Below, in pieces: positions 33,284 to 39,863 of a DNA stretch of 39,863 nucleotides. Each line of letters begins with the position of its first letter. Within the stretch, counting starts at the first letter, position 1. The notes below the pieces were generated by a model, which saw nothing but the letters and a program-made list of their open reading frames with translations, did not search any database and was not told the origin of the DNA. Made by a program: the position numbers and the translations under genes. Source of the stretch: Lachnospiraceae bacterium (GTDB lineage Bacteria > Bacillota > Clostridia > Lachnospirales > Lachnospiraceae); NCBI GenBank assembly GCA_009774625.1, contig VSOB01000029.1, forward strand, positions 1 to 39,863, in the 5' to 3' direction.

Positions 33284-33443
33284 CCAGGCTGTTTCAGGGG
33301 GGAAAGAAAGTGCGCATATCTATATGCGGTGGTGGGAAAGCGGCGTTTGGTGGAATGAGGGCCGGGGAACGATATGGGTATAGTGCAATAGTTGCAAAGC
33401 CTGCCGGCATGTAAGCAGGGTGGTCCTGGCGGAGGCTCATGGT

Positions 33444-34109
33444 TTATTCCGTGATCGTCTTTTTCACCCGTATCATAGCCTGTTTCACAGGGGGAAGCCG
33501 GAGCAGGCAAATGGTGACGGAAGCTTCGAAAAATATGTAGCTGGCGTTGTATACGATAGAATAGGGCAGGGCGCCCCATCCTTCCCAGGCATAGGTTCCG
33601 AAAAAGATCCAGCCGGAAAGCACTGAAAAGAAATATCTGCCCAGTATGCCTGCCAGATAGCCTTTGACCAGTCCGTCTCTTACATGGGCGAAAAGTCCGG
33701 ACAGTCCCAGAGCGCCAAAGGCCAGCAGATAATCAACGACCAACTGGGCCGGGAAGAGGATGTACGGGTCGATCAGTATCTGCAGGATACCATAGGAGAC
33801 TCCGGTCAAAAGGCCGGCGCCCAGACCGAACCAGTATCCTGGGAGGCAGACGATCAGCATGGAAAACAAAGTGATGGAACCTCCGGTGGGGAAATGAAAC
33901 AGTTTGATATGAGACAGAACGGTCCCAAGAGCGATGGCGGCCGCGCAGGCAACAAGCTGACGGACGGAAAGTTTGCGGGTGTTTTTTCTGACAAACCACA
34001 TAGCCACGGTCAGCAGGGCCAGAATCAGCGCTGCCAGCAAAAGATTGCCCGAAGTGGTGGGGACATAGGTGACTTCGCCCCATTCATTGGTTACGGTTTC
34101 ATACAACAT
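33444..34109 (-). CDS. thiT: Thiamine transporter S component (ECF type)
   Basis: This 221-residue integral membrane protein starts at ATG 34109 behind AAGGAGG. ThiT is the thiamine-binding subunit of energy-coupling factor transporters. The family blocks are clear: KLFHFPTGGSITLFSMLIV, GLGAGLLTGVSYGILQ, DPYILFPAQLVVDYLLAFGALGLSGLF, and SGWIFFGTYAWEGWG, which carry the thiamine-site aromatic and acidic residues. The first 30 residues are an extra N-terminal extension. The EcfA and EcfT subunits are not nearby and are presumably shared and encoded elsewhere. A TPP riboswitch lies in its leader, so expression should fall when thiamine pyrophosphate is plentiful. Confidence 0.93.
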   Translation of the reverse strand: MLYETVTNEWGEVTYVPTTSGNLLLAALILALLTVAMWFVRKNTRKLSVRQLVACAAAIALGTVLSHIKLFHFPTGGSITLFSMLIVCLPGYWFGLGAGLLTGVSYGILQILIDPYILFPAQLVVDYLLAFGALGLSGLFAHVRDGLVKGYLAGILGRYFFSVLSGWIFFGTYAWEGWGALPYSIVYNASYIFFEASVTICLLRLPPVKQAMIRVKKTITE

Positions 34110-34177
34110 AAAAAAATCCTCCTTTGCATTACAACAAAAAGAGGGGCTGCTGACAGTAGAGCACAGAAAGATTGCTC

Positions 34178-34272
34178 CGCTTCCTTACGCCGGTATTGTC
34201 CGGTTCAAGTAATGAGGGTTTAAAACGGCGAATCAGCCGTCTCGTCTCAGCAATAAGCACCCCTAGCGTGTA
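34178..34272 (-). promoter_or_regulatory. TPP (THI-element) riboswitch of thiT
   Basis: Read on the minus strand, the aptamer has CTAGGGGTGC (34266-34257), the conserved GCTGAGA, a variable P3 stem (ACGGCTGATTCGCCGT), ACCCTCATTACTTGAACCGG and the final GGCGTAAGGAAG (ending near 34180). After it a CCCCTC stretch followed by TTTTT (34147-34136) can pair either with the aptamer's GGGG or with the GAGG of the thiT ribosome binding site, which suggests control of translation, termination or both (inference). Confidence 0.93.
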
Positions 34273-34324
34273 ATTATTATTTTGTTTTCCGGAAACAGAC
34301 TCTGACTGCCTGCTTCTACTGCAT

Positions 34325-34353
34325 ACTATACACAGGAAATGGGAAAAAGTCAA
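34325..34353 (-). promoter_or_regulatory. Promoter of thiT
   Basis: On the minus strand TTGACT (34353-34348) and TATAGT (34330-34325) are 17 bases apart. Transcription would start near 34318, about 50 bases before the riboswitch, leaving a leader of roughly 210 bases. Confidence 0.75.
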
Positions 34354-34416
34354 GGCGTCCGGAGAGAATCCCAGGACGGATGTGTGTCCCGGGAGTACTG
34401 AAAAGGAGAGGAGAGG

Positions 34417-34596
34417 ATGGAAATGATACCAAAAGACCCATATATATTGCTTGGTTTTATCAATTTGAAGCTGAGAGACTATCAGTTTGATCTGGAAGGT
34501 CTTTGTGAGGACCTGGGGGCAGAACCGGCGGAGATTACGGAAAAACTTGCCGGGATAGGCTGCCGGTATGACAGGGAAAGAAATCAGTTTGTCTGA
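34417..34596 (+). CDS. Small DUF4250 protein
   Basis: This 59-residue protein starts at ATG 34417 behind AAGGAGAGGAG; a second ATG at 34423 gives the commoner IPKDP start. The sequence MIPKDPYILLGFINLKLRDY, then LCEDLGAEPAEITEKLAGI, ending in YDRERNQFV, fits DUF4250, a small helical protein common in Clostridia. The middle looks like a winged-helix or helix-turn-helix fragment. Function is not known. It is divergent from thiT and lies 79 bases before the DNA glycosylase gene. Confidence 0.85.
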   Translation: MEMIPKDPYILLGFINLKLRDYQFDLEGLCEDLGAEPAEITEKLAGIGCRYDRERNQFV

Positions 34597-34675
34597 GCCC
34601 GCATCGGGCCGGGATGACGGCAACTGTAACGATGACATCGGTGATAATAATGCTAATGGCTGGTGAAAATGAGAA

Positions 34676-35212
34676 ATGGAATATACACATGTGACACATA
34701 CTTTTGCGCCGGTATTTGATGAAAGGTCCAAGGTGTTGATACTGGGATCGTTTCCTTCGGTAAAGTCCAGGGAAAATCAGTTTTATTACGGTCATCCGCG
34801 CAATCGGTTCTGGAAAGTGCTGGCGGAGATCTGTCAGGCGGAAATGCCTGTGACAACAGCGGAAAAGCGGGCGTTTTTACTGGAGCATCATATTGCGGTA
34901 TGGGATGTGATCGCTTCCTGTGACATCGCAGGCTCTGCGGATTCTTCGATCCGGAATGTGACGGGAAATGACATGAACGTCATTTTGAAAACAGCGGGGA
35001 TCCGACGGATCTTTGCCAATGGGGATACGGCATATAAACTGTTTGGGAAATATTGCAGGCAGGAAGGCCAGCCGGAGGTGGAAAGACTGCCTTCCACCAG
35101 TCCGGCCAATGCGGCATGGAGCCTTGCGCGTCTGACCCAAGTCTGGAGGGAGGCGTTTGTTCTGGCCGGTCTGAAGCCTGCGGATCATGTGAAAAAAGAG
35201 ACCGGAGTGTGA
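34676..35212 (+). CDS. Uracil-DNA-glycosylase superfamily protein, family 6 (hypoxanthine) type
   Basis: This 178-residue protein has the motif LILGSFPSVKSRENQFYYGH near residue 21 with PRNRFW right after, VWDVIASCDIAGS in the middle, and LPSTSPANA near residue 138. This pattern fits the UDG superfamily branch described as DNA-deoxyinosine (hypoxanthine) glycosylases; the Asn in PRNRFW is a candidate catalytic residue. It would remove deaminated bases from DNA in base excision repair. A Mug-like G/U specificity cannot be excluded from sequence alone. The ribosome binding site is modest. It is followed by the RACE gene after 5 bases and may be co-transcribed with it. Confidence 0.85.
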   Translation: MEYTHVTHTFAPVFDERSKVLILGSFPSVKSRENQFYYGHPRNRFWKVLAEICQAEMPVTTAEKRAFLLEHHIAVWDVIASCDIAGSADSSIRNVTGNDMNVILKTAGIRRIFANGDTAYKLFGKYCRQEGQPEVERLPSTSPANAAWSLARLTQVWREAFVLAGLKPADHVKKETGV

Positions 35213-35217
35213 TCGGA

Positions 35218-36663
35218 ATGCAGTATCAGAAAGATAAGGGAAGTCTGTTTGAGCAGATTACAGAGGAATCGGAAAAGGGAGCCGGGACTTATGGGCTGTG
35301 CGGGGGCAGAGGTATGTGCGGCAAGTGCAGAGTCCGTTTTTTGTCCGGTGCGCCTCTTCCTTCCTCTGCGGACAGAAGGGTTTTCACACCGGCACAGCTA
35401 CGGGAAGGATACCGTCTGGCCTGTACTGCCAGACCGGTGGGAAGCTGTAAAGTGGAGCCATGCTTTGTCCGGGAGCCGGAAGCGAAAATTCTGACAGACA
35501 CGCAAGGTGCGGCAGGCATTGCGCCGTCCGGAAAATCAGAGAAGCCGGGAAGAAAAGGGCTGCATAAGCCGGATCAAAGCAATCAGGGACAGTTCTGTGC
35601 CGTGGATTTGGGAACGACCACCGTGGTGATGCAGTTAACGGACAGGCAGAGCGGGAACGTCCTGTATACGTATGCCTTTCAGAATCCGCAGCGTATGTAC
35701 GGCATTGATGTACTGGCCAGGATCTCTGCTGCGGAAGAAGGCAGGGCAGATTTGCTGCAGAGACTGATCGTGGAAGGGCTGGAAAAGGGGCTGCGGGAAA
35801 TAGAACAGACCGGCCGGCCGGATGAGATAATCATATCGGGCAATACGGCAATGGAACATTTGCTGTTGGGATATCCGGTGCATACTTTGGGAAAAGCGCC
35901 TTTTCTTCCGGCGCATACCGGTCTGTCCCGGTTTACACTGGGCGGATATCCGGCGGTCTTTCTGCCGGGTATTTCCGCTTTTGTAGGAGCGGATATCGTG
36001 TCGGGCATCTATGCCCTGGGCATGACGGAAACAGGGGCATTTACGCTTTTTATTGATCTGGGAACCAACGGAGAGATGGCGATAGGGGGAAGAGACGGGA
36101 TTTTGTGTACTGCGGCCGCGGCCGGCTCTGCTTTTGAAGGCAGTGTTTCCTCCCGGATACTGGGGACGGATATGACGGCTCTTGCCTGTGATATGCTGCA
36201 GGAGGGCCATATGGATGAGAGCGGGCTGCTGCAGGAGCCCTGGTTTACGAAGGGGTATCCGGCGGGAGAACGGGGAGAGTTGTTGATCCGCCAGCAGGAC
36301 ATCCGGAATCTGCAAATGGCAAAGGCAGCCGTCTGTACCGGCGTTTCTCTTTTGCTGGATCAGACAGAGGGCTGGCACAGACTGGACCGGGTATATCTGG
36401 CAGGCGGATTCGGATATGAGCTGGATGTGGAAAAGGCAGTGAGAATCGGGCTGATTCCCAGAGTACTGGAAACGCGCTGTGTGGCGGTGGGCAATACGTC
36501 TTTGGCCGGGGCGGTGCGCTTCGGCAGGGAAGGGCATAAGGAACCGATACAGCGGGAGAAGCATCTGCAGCACATTGCCGATATCAGTACATCGCTGAAT
36601 CTGGCAGAGCAGCCGGAATTTGAAGCACGATATTTTCAGTCCATGACGTTTGCGCAGATGTGA
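35218..36663 (+). CDS. RACE-type reductive activator of corrinoid proteins (2Fe-2S, ASKHA ATPase)
   Basis: This 481-residue protein starts at ATG 35218; the frame is open to 35053 but that part overlaps the glycosylase gene and reads as its shadow. A plant-type 2Fe-2S domain is first: C28, C34 and C37 in LCGGRGMCGKC, and C69 in RLACTARP. After a linker comes the ASKHA ATPase part: CAVDLGTTTVVMQL, IISGNTAMEHLLLG, LFIDLGTNGEMAIG and VYLAGGFGYELDVEKA. Members such as RamA reduce cob(II)alamin to the active cob(I)alamin state in corrinoid methyltransferase systems, using ATP. No corrinoid protein or methyltransferase gene is adjacent, so its partner must lie elsewhere. Confidence 0.9.
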   Translation: MQYQKDKGSLFEQITEESEKGAGTYGLCGGRGMCGKCRVRFLSGAPLPSSADRRVFTPAQLREGYRLACTARPVGSCKVEPCFVREPEAKILTDTQGAAGIAPSGKSEKPGRKGLHKPDQSNQGQFCAVDLGTTTVVMQLTDRQSGNVLYTYAFQNPQRMYGIDVLARISAAEEGRADLLQRLIVEGLEKGLREIEQTGRPDEIIISGNTAMEHLLLGYPVHTLGKAPFLPAHTGLSRFTLGGYPAVFLPGISAFVGADIVSGIYALGMTETGAFTLFIDLGTNGEMAIGGRDGILCTAAAAGSAFEGSVSSRILGTDMTALACDMLQEGHMDESGLLQEPWFTKGYPAGERGELLIRQQDIRNLQMAKAAVCTGVSLLLDQTEGWHRLDRVYLAGGFGYELDVEKAVRIGLIPRVLETRCVAVGNTSLAGAVRFGREGHKEPIQREKHLQHIADISTSLNLAEQPEFEARYFQSMTFAQM

Positions 36664-36720
36664 GGATCCGAAGCGGAGAGAAGGCGGCAGAAGGAGCAGG
36701 CCTATGAAGGGGGCGGGAGA

Positions 36721-36936
36721 ATGTTTCAGAAGAAGAAAAAGGCCGGTACACAGACCTATGACAGAGAAAACTGGAAGCCGGTTTTAAAGTGCAGCATCTG
36801 CAACGGGGAACAGGTGGCCGGTTTTAAAAATCTCCATACAGGGGCATTCAGGGAGGAAGAGCTGATCCGAAACGAGAAAGAGCTTGCGGCGTTCAAACTC
36901 CGTTATGGGATTGAAGAGATGGAAAAGGAATATTAA
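36721..36936 (+). CDS. Small conserved-looking protein with a CxxC motif
   Basis: This 71-residue protein starts at an ATG behind GGGCGGGAGA. The first 12 residues are Lys-rich. The core CSICNGEQVAGFKNLHTGAF holds a Cys-x-x-Cys pair (C24, C27) that could bind a metal, and the C-terminal half is a charged helix (ELIRNEKELAAFKLRYGI). Sequences like this occur as small proteins in Clostridia (from memory), but I do not know a function. It lies 57 bases after the RACE gene and 12 bases before the next small gene, and probably shares their transcript. Confidence 0.75.
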   Translation: MFQKKKKAGTQTYDRENWKPVLKCSICNGEQVAGFKNLHTGAFREEELIRNEKELAAFKLRYGIEEMEKEY

Positions 36937-36948
36937 AGGAGAGAATTT

Positions 36949-37122
36949 ATGGAAACATGGTATTATCAAGTGGTGAGCATCGACGGGGACTACGCGAATC
37001 TGAAACGGACGGATGTGGAAACGGGGGACATTAAGCTGGTTGCAAGAGCGCTGCTGCCGCCGGAGATTGCAGAAGGCAGCAGGCTCAAATATGAGTGGAT
37101 GCAGTATGAGCTTATGGAGTAG
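36949..37122 (+). CDS. Small beta-rich protein, DUF3006-like
   Basis: This 57-residue protein starts at an ATG behind AAAGGAGAG. The sequence WYYQVVSIDGDYANLKRTD, then ARALLPPEIAEGSRLKYE, follows the pattern of DUF3006 proteins (a short beta barrel with a glycine-aspartate turn and an LPxxxxxGxxL end). The match is by eye and only moderate. Function unknown. A terminator follows at 37160-37187, which closes the unit that probably starts with the DNA glycosylase or DUF4250 gene. Confidence 0.65.
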   Translation: METWYYQVVSIDGDYANLKRTDVETGDIKLVARALLPPEIAEGSRLKYEWMQYELME

Positions 37123-37159
37123 GAAAGTTTGTATAACAGAATAGAAAGCGTGGAAGAAT

Positions 37160-37187
37160 AGCAGGGACGGGATGCCCTGCTGTTTTT
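37160..37187 (+). terminator. Intrinsic terminator after the small-gene unit
   Basis: AGCAGGG (37160-37166) pairs with CCCTGCT (37175-37181), followed by GTTTTT. Confidence 0.88.
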
Positions 37188-37284
37188 ATGCTCTGCGGCC
37201 GCCTGGAAATATACCGCTGAAACGACCCGCTGTAATCAGAGAATCCTGCAGGCCGGAAATCCCGAAAACAAAATTAAAAAAATA

Positions 37285-37311
37285 TCAGCACTTACTATTG
37301 ACGAGTGCTAA
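37285..37311 (+). promoter_or_regulatory. CIRCE operator (HrcA site) upstream of hsp20
   Basis: The right arm GAGTGCTAA (37303-37311) is a perfect consensus half. The left arm TCAGCACTT (37285-37293) has two mismatches, and the spacer is 9 bases. As at clpB, the operator covers the -35 box. Confidence 0.85.
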
Positions 37312-37326
37312 TATATATGTTATAAC
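37298..37326 (+). promoter_or_regulatory. Sigma-A promoter of hsp20
   Basis: TTGACG (37298-37303) and TATAAC (37321-37326) are 17 bases apart. The arrangement with CIRCE copies that of clpB almost base for base. Confidence 0.75.
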
Positions 37327-37333
37327 ATATATA
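37312..37333. repeat. Perfect 22-bp AT palindrome over the hsp20 -10 box
   Basis: The 22 bases at 37312-37333, centred on GTTATAAC, are a perfect palindrome. They contain the -10 box and end near the predicted start of transcription, so they could be a second operator or an easily melted promoter segment. Confidence 0.75.
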
Positions 37334-37421
37334 GAACAAATGAAACAAATAAGAAACAGTGCATACAATAGAAATGGTGCAGTGTTTCGATGGATAGGAT
37401 CAGAGAATGGAGGAATGATGT

Positions 37422-37865
37422 ATGTTGATGCCGAGTATTTTTGGAGAGAATTTATTGGATGACTTTTTTGACAGGTTTGCAAATCCGGGAGGAAATTCCG
37501 CGGGGCAGAGAGCAACAGGATGGAATGTGATGCGGACAGATGTGAAGGAGAGCGGTGTCGGCTATGAGCTGCACATTGATCTTCCCGGCTTTCAAAAGGA
37601 AAATGTGAAAGCGGAACTGAAAGACGGTTATCTGACGATCTGCGCCCGGTCAGGACGGGATACCGGAGAAAAGGATGAAGAGGGGACGTATATTCGCAGA
37701 GAGCGGTATTACGGGACCTGCAGCAGGAGTTTTTATGTGGGCAGAGAAGTGACACAGGAGGACATCAGAGCAAAATTTGAAGACGGCATTCTGAAAATAT
37801 CTGTTCCGAAAAAAACGCCTGTACCGGTGGCAGAGGAAAGAAAGTACATTCCGATTGAAGGATAG
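37422..37865 (+). CDS. Hsp20/alpha-crystallin small heat-shock protein
   Basis: This 147-residue protein starts at an ATG behind GGAGG. It is an ATP-independent holdase that keeps unfolding proteins soluble. The N-terminal arm is PSIFGENLLDDFFDRF. The alpha-crystallin domain (about 40-130) reads MRTDVKESGVGYELHIDLPG, then FQKENVKAELKDGYLTI, and the conserved ARFEDGILKI-type strand appears as AKFEDGILKISVPKK. The C-terminal extension (RKYIPIEG) has the IxI-like motif IPI used in oligomer assembly. CIRCE upstream indicates HrcA control, shared with clpB. Confidence 0.95.
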   Translation: MLMPSIFGENLLDDFFDRFANPGGNSAGQRATGWNVMRTDVKESGVGYELHIDLPGFQKENVKAELKDGYLTICARSGRDTGEKDEEGTYIRRERYYGTCSRSFYVGREVTQEDIRAKFEDGILKISVPKKTPVPVAEERKYIPIEG

Positions 37866-37890
37866 GAGTGGGCTTTCAGGAGAGAGTGCC

Positions 37891-39276
37891 TCAGGTGCCG
37901 CTCCAGAGTACCGATACGGTGGTTCCCCTGCCTTCTTCACTTTCGATGACCAGCTCTGCCTGATGGAGCCGGGCGATTTCAACACAAAGGGAAAGTCCCA
38001 GCCCGCAGCCGCCTTCCTTTCGGCTGCGGGCTTTGTCTATTCTGTAAAAGGCCTGTGTGACCTGTTTCAGTTCTTTTTCAGGGATACCGCATCCCTGGTC
38101 TGTGACAGAGATTTTGTTTTCTGTTCCGGTGAGAAAGACAGTGCTTCCGGGACTGCTGGCCTTTGCGCTGTTGTCAATCAGATTGATCAGCAGGCTTTCA
38201 AACAGATCAGAGTCCAGCATCTTATCTTCCATTTCACAATAGGTTTGCAGATGGATGTTTTTCTGTGACAGAGGAAGCCGTTCCAGTTCGCAGACACGGG
38301 CAAACAGGTCTGTGATGCTGGTTTGTTCCAGACAGATACTTTCATTGTCATACAGGCCGATCAGACTCATCATTTTGCCGGATATTCGTTCCAGCCGGCG
38401 GCTTTCCTGATGAATATGGGCCAGGGCCCGTTTTTGCTGGGCTTCTTTTACCCTGACATGGAGCAAAGTGTCCGTATAGCCGATGATGGAAGTCATGGGA
38501 GTTTTCATTTCATGGGCCAGGCTGCCCAGCATCTGTCTGCGCTGCTCAGACAGTTCAGACAGTGCGGTAAGCTGCTCCTCGATCTGATCTGCCATGACAT
38601 TGAACGCATTTGCCACAATACCCACTTCATCATTGGTACGTATATCCACCCGTTTGCTGAGTCTGCCGCATCCGATGTCCTCTGCAGCCTGCTGCAGGCT
38701 TTGCAGCGGGGACAGGATCTTTCGGGTCAGCAGAAAGATTAAAATAACGGCAAGGACTGCGCCGCCCAGATAGAGGATACCGGCCAGAAGAGCCTGCTGA
38801 CGGATGTCTGCGTAGACATCGGAAATGTCCTGTATCAGAATCAGCCTGCAGGTTCCCATACTGCCGCCGGATATGGTCTTGTCTGCAATCAGAATATAAC
38901 GGTCGCCGGTTTTCTGTATGATACTTTGTTCTTTGCCGTTTGCCTGCCGGTCATATTCTGCAAGATTCAGGTTATAGGGGGTAAGATTGCAGGCAATCCG
39001 GTTTTCCCATAACAGGATATAGTGGTCGGCTCCGTGTTTTTGCATCAGATAATTCAGATAGGAATTTTGTGTGATGGCGCTGTAGGATGCCATATTGTTG
39101 CGGCTCAGTTCCGTACCCAGAGACAATGCCGTAAAATGAAGCTGCTGCTCATAATTTTCCCGTGTTTTTTCTACGTTATAGTAGGCAGCATGCCAGATGA
39201 CCGCCGCGCCGGATGGCCCGGTAGTCAGCAAAAGCACGATAACTGTCATAAGAGAGAGCTTTTTCCAGAGTTTCAA
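37891..39276 (-). CDS. HAMP-domain sensor histidine kinase
   Basis: This 461-residue protein starts at TTG 39276, overlapping the response regulator stop by 4 bases (TTGA), with GGAGG 7 bases upstream. Transmembrane segment 1 is at about 8-30, an extracellular sensor part of roughly 130 residues follows, and segment 2 is at about 164-184. The HAMP domain comes next (SPLQSLQQAAEDIGCGRLSK, then NDEVGIVANAFN). The H box is SLAHEMKTPMTSIIGY with the phosphorylated H255, the N box LLINLIDNSAKAS, and the G boxes VTDQGCGIP and GGCGLGLSLC. It phosphorylates the regulator encoded just upstream. The signal is not known. It is convergent with hsp20, with 25 bases between them. Confidence 0.93.
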   Translation of the reverse strand: MKLWKKLSLMTVIVLLLTTGPSGAAVIWHAAYYNVEKTRENYEQQLHFTALSLGTELSRNNMASYSAITQNSYLNYLMQKHGADHYILLWENRIACNLTPYNLNLAEYDRQANGKEQSIIQKTGDRYILIADKTISGGSMGTCRLILIQDISDVYADIRQQALLAGILYLGGAVLAVILIFLLTRKILSPLQSLQQAAEDIGCGRLSKRVDIRTNDEVGIVANAFNVMADQIEEQLTALSELSEQRRQMLGSLAHEMKTPMTSIIGYTDTLLHVRVKEAQQKRALAHIHQESRRLERISGKMMSLIGLYDNESICLEQTSITDLFARVCELERLPLSQKNIHLQTYCEMEDKMLDSDLFESLLINLIDNSAKASSPGSTVFLTGTENKISVTDQGCGIPEKELKQVTQAFYRIDKARSRKEGGCGLGLSLCVEIARLHQAELVIESEEGRGTTVSVLWSGT

Positions 39277-39863
39277 TCCGCATCCTCCAATCGATATCCC
39301 ATTTTGGGAATGGTACGGATCACATCATGAAAATCCAGTTTACGCCGAAGCTGTCCCACATGGACATCCACGGTTCTGGTTTCTCCCATAAAATCCGTTC
39401 CCCAGACCCGGTTGAGCAGCTCTTCCCTGGAAAACGCCACATTTCTGCTTTGGGCCAGTGTGACCAGCAGATCGTATTCCATAGGTTTTAAGGGAACATC
39501 CTGCCCGTTTTTTGTGACTCTGTGTTTTTTCAGATCAATTATGACATCCCTGATCTGCAGTCTGGTGCGTCCCCGTCCGGTACGTTCCAGTACCTTTTCC
39601 ATGCGGACCAGAAGTTCCAGTATTTCAAAGGGCTTGACAATATAATCTTCCGCACCGTTTTTCAGTCCGTGGACTTTGGAAAGTACATCTGATTTGGCGG
39701 TCAGGTAGATAACCGGAATCCTGGCTTTCTGCAGATCCTCCATCAGGGCAAATCCGTCCTTTCCCGGCAGCATCACATCCACCAGGGCAAGGGCGCTGTC
39801 CTCCATCTGACGCTTTCCAGCAGTTTCTGAGCGGTCAGGCCATCTCCCACAGGATGGGGCTGA
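39273..39863 (-). CDS. OmpR/PhoB-type response regulator, incomplete at the window edge, probable frameshift
   Basis: The frame from about 39806 down to the TGA at 39273 gives most of a receiver domain (LVDVMLPGKDGF with the phosphorylated Asp, the switch Thr in VIYLTAKSD, the Lys in VKPFE) and a complete PhoB-type winged helix (RVTKNGQDVPLKPMEYDLL, then TRTVDVHVGQLRRKLD). Further upstream this frame stops looking like a receiver, but the neighbouring frame reads GDGLTAQKLLES, a natural helix just before QMEDSALAL. One missing base near 39811 would join them. The first 30 or so residues lie beyond the window. It forms an operon with the kinase. Confidence 0.85.
   Translation of the reverse strand, partial: SAPSCGRWPDRSETAGKRQMEDSALALVDVMLPGKDGFALMEDLQKARIPVIYLTAKSDVLSKVHGLKNGAEDYIVKPFEILELLVRMEKVLERTGRGRTRLQIRDVIIDLKKHRVTKNGQDVPLKPMEYDLLVTLAQSRNVAFSREELLNRVWGTDFMGETRTVDVHVGQLRRKLDFHDVIRTIPKMGYRLEDAD

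Noticed and set aside
33310..33414. 34-codon frame starting at GTG with GGGGGGAAAG upstream, between the HD-GYP gene and thiT
   Set aside because: Glycine-rich, no domain and no coupling to a neighbour; likely chance.
34129..34731. 200-codon minus-strand frame across the thiT leader
   Set aside because: It covers the TPP riboswitch, the thiT promoter and the DUF4250 gene in antisense; composition is not protein-like.
35053..35217. N-terminal extension of the RACE protein
   Set aside because: This part overlaps the DNA glycosylase gene in another frame and has no ribosome binding site; the family starts near the ATG at 35218.

Overview
The window looks like chromosomal DNA of a Gram-positive, low-to-mid GC Clostridia, most likely of the Lachnospiraceae type (inference). 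The signs are strong AGGAGG-type ribosome binding sites, sigma-A promoters with 17-base spacers, CIRCE operators, a DUF4250 protein, a thiamine-transporter gene (thiT) behind a TPP riboswitch, a RACE-type iron-sulfur activator protein, and a typical GltB/GltD glutamate synthase. No tRNA, rRNA, CRISPR array or complete insertion sequence was seen.

Region 1-14238 is one long plus-strand surface-glycan cluster. The first eight genes (to 8417) are glycosyltransferases, a TylF-like methyltransferase, a CatB-like acetyltransferase and one stand-alone protein. Every one of them carries a copy of the same roughly 90-residue Rossmann-like module. It is C-terminal in the glycosyltransferases, N-terminal in the methyltransferase and acetyltransferase, and almost the whole of a small membrane-anchored protein. 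The first glycosyltransferase is broken by an in-frame stop, and the next one appears to start at ATA. From 8524 to 14238 come a FAD-dependent oxidoreductase, a heptose-7-phosphate kinase (hddA), two SDR sugar-nucleotide epimerase/dehydratases, and a fused guanylyltransferase-phosphatase (HddC-GmhB). Together these could make GDP-D-glycero-alpha-D-manno-heptose or a derivative of it. The first pathway enzyme, GmhA, is not in the window.

Region 14239-20175 holds clpB under a CIRCE operator, two divergent HAD phosphatase genes (the second fused to a CPBP membrane protease) and a lipoprotein gene that overlaps the fusion gene tail to tail. Region 20176-26604 is the gltB-gltD operon. Its leader contains a terminator-like hairpin, and a possible 28-residue cysteine-rich microprotein overlaps the gltD stop codon.

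Region 26605-28246 is AT-richer and looks acquired. It has a highly structured RNA leader, a beta-class DNA methyltransferase and a partner gene with an A7 frameshift, closed by a strong terminator. Next come an AraC-GNAT fusion regulator coupled to a MATE efflux pump, a secreted SH3-M14 carboxypeptidase and an HD-GYP protein. On the minus strand is thiT with its TPP riboswitch. The right end carries a DUF4250 gene, a family 6-like DNA glycosylase, the RACE activator, two small conserved-looking genes, hsp20 (CIRCE plus a 22-bp palindrome over the -10), and a minus-strand two-component system. The response regulator of that system runs off the window edge and shows a probable 1-base deletion.
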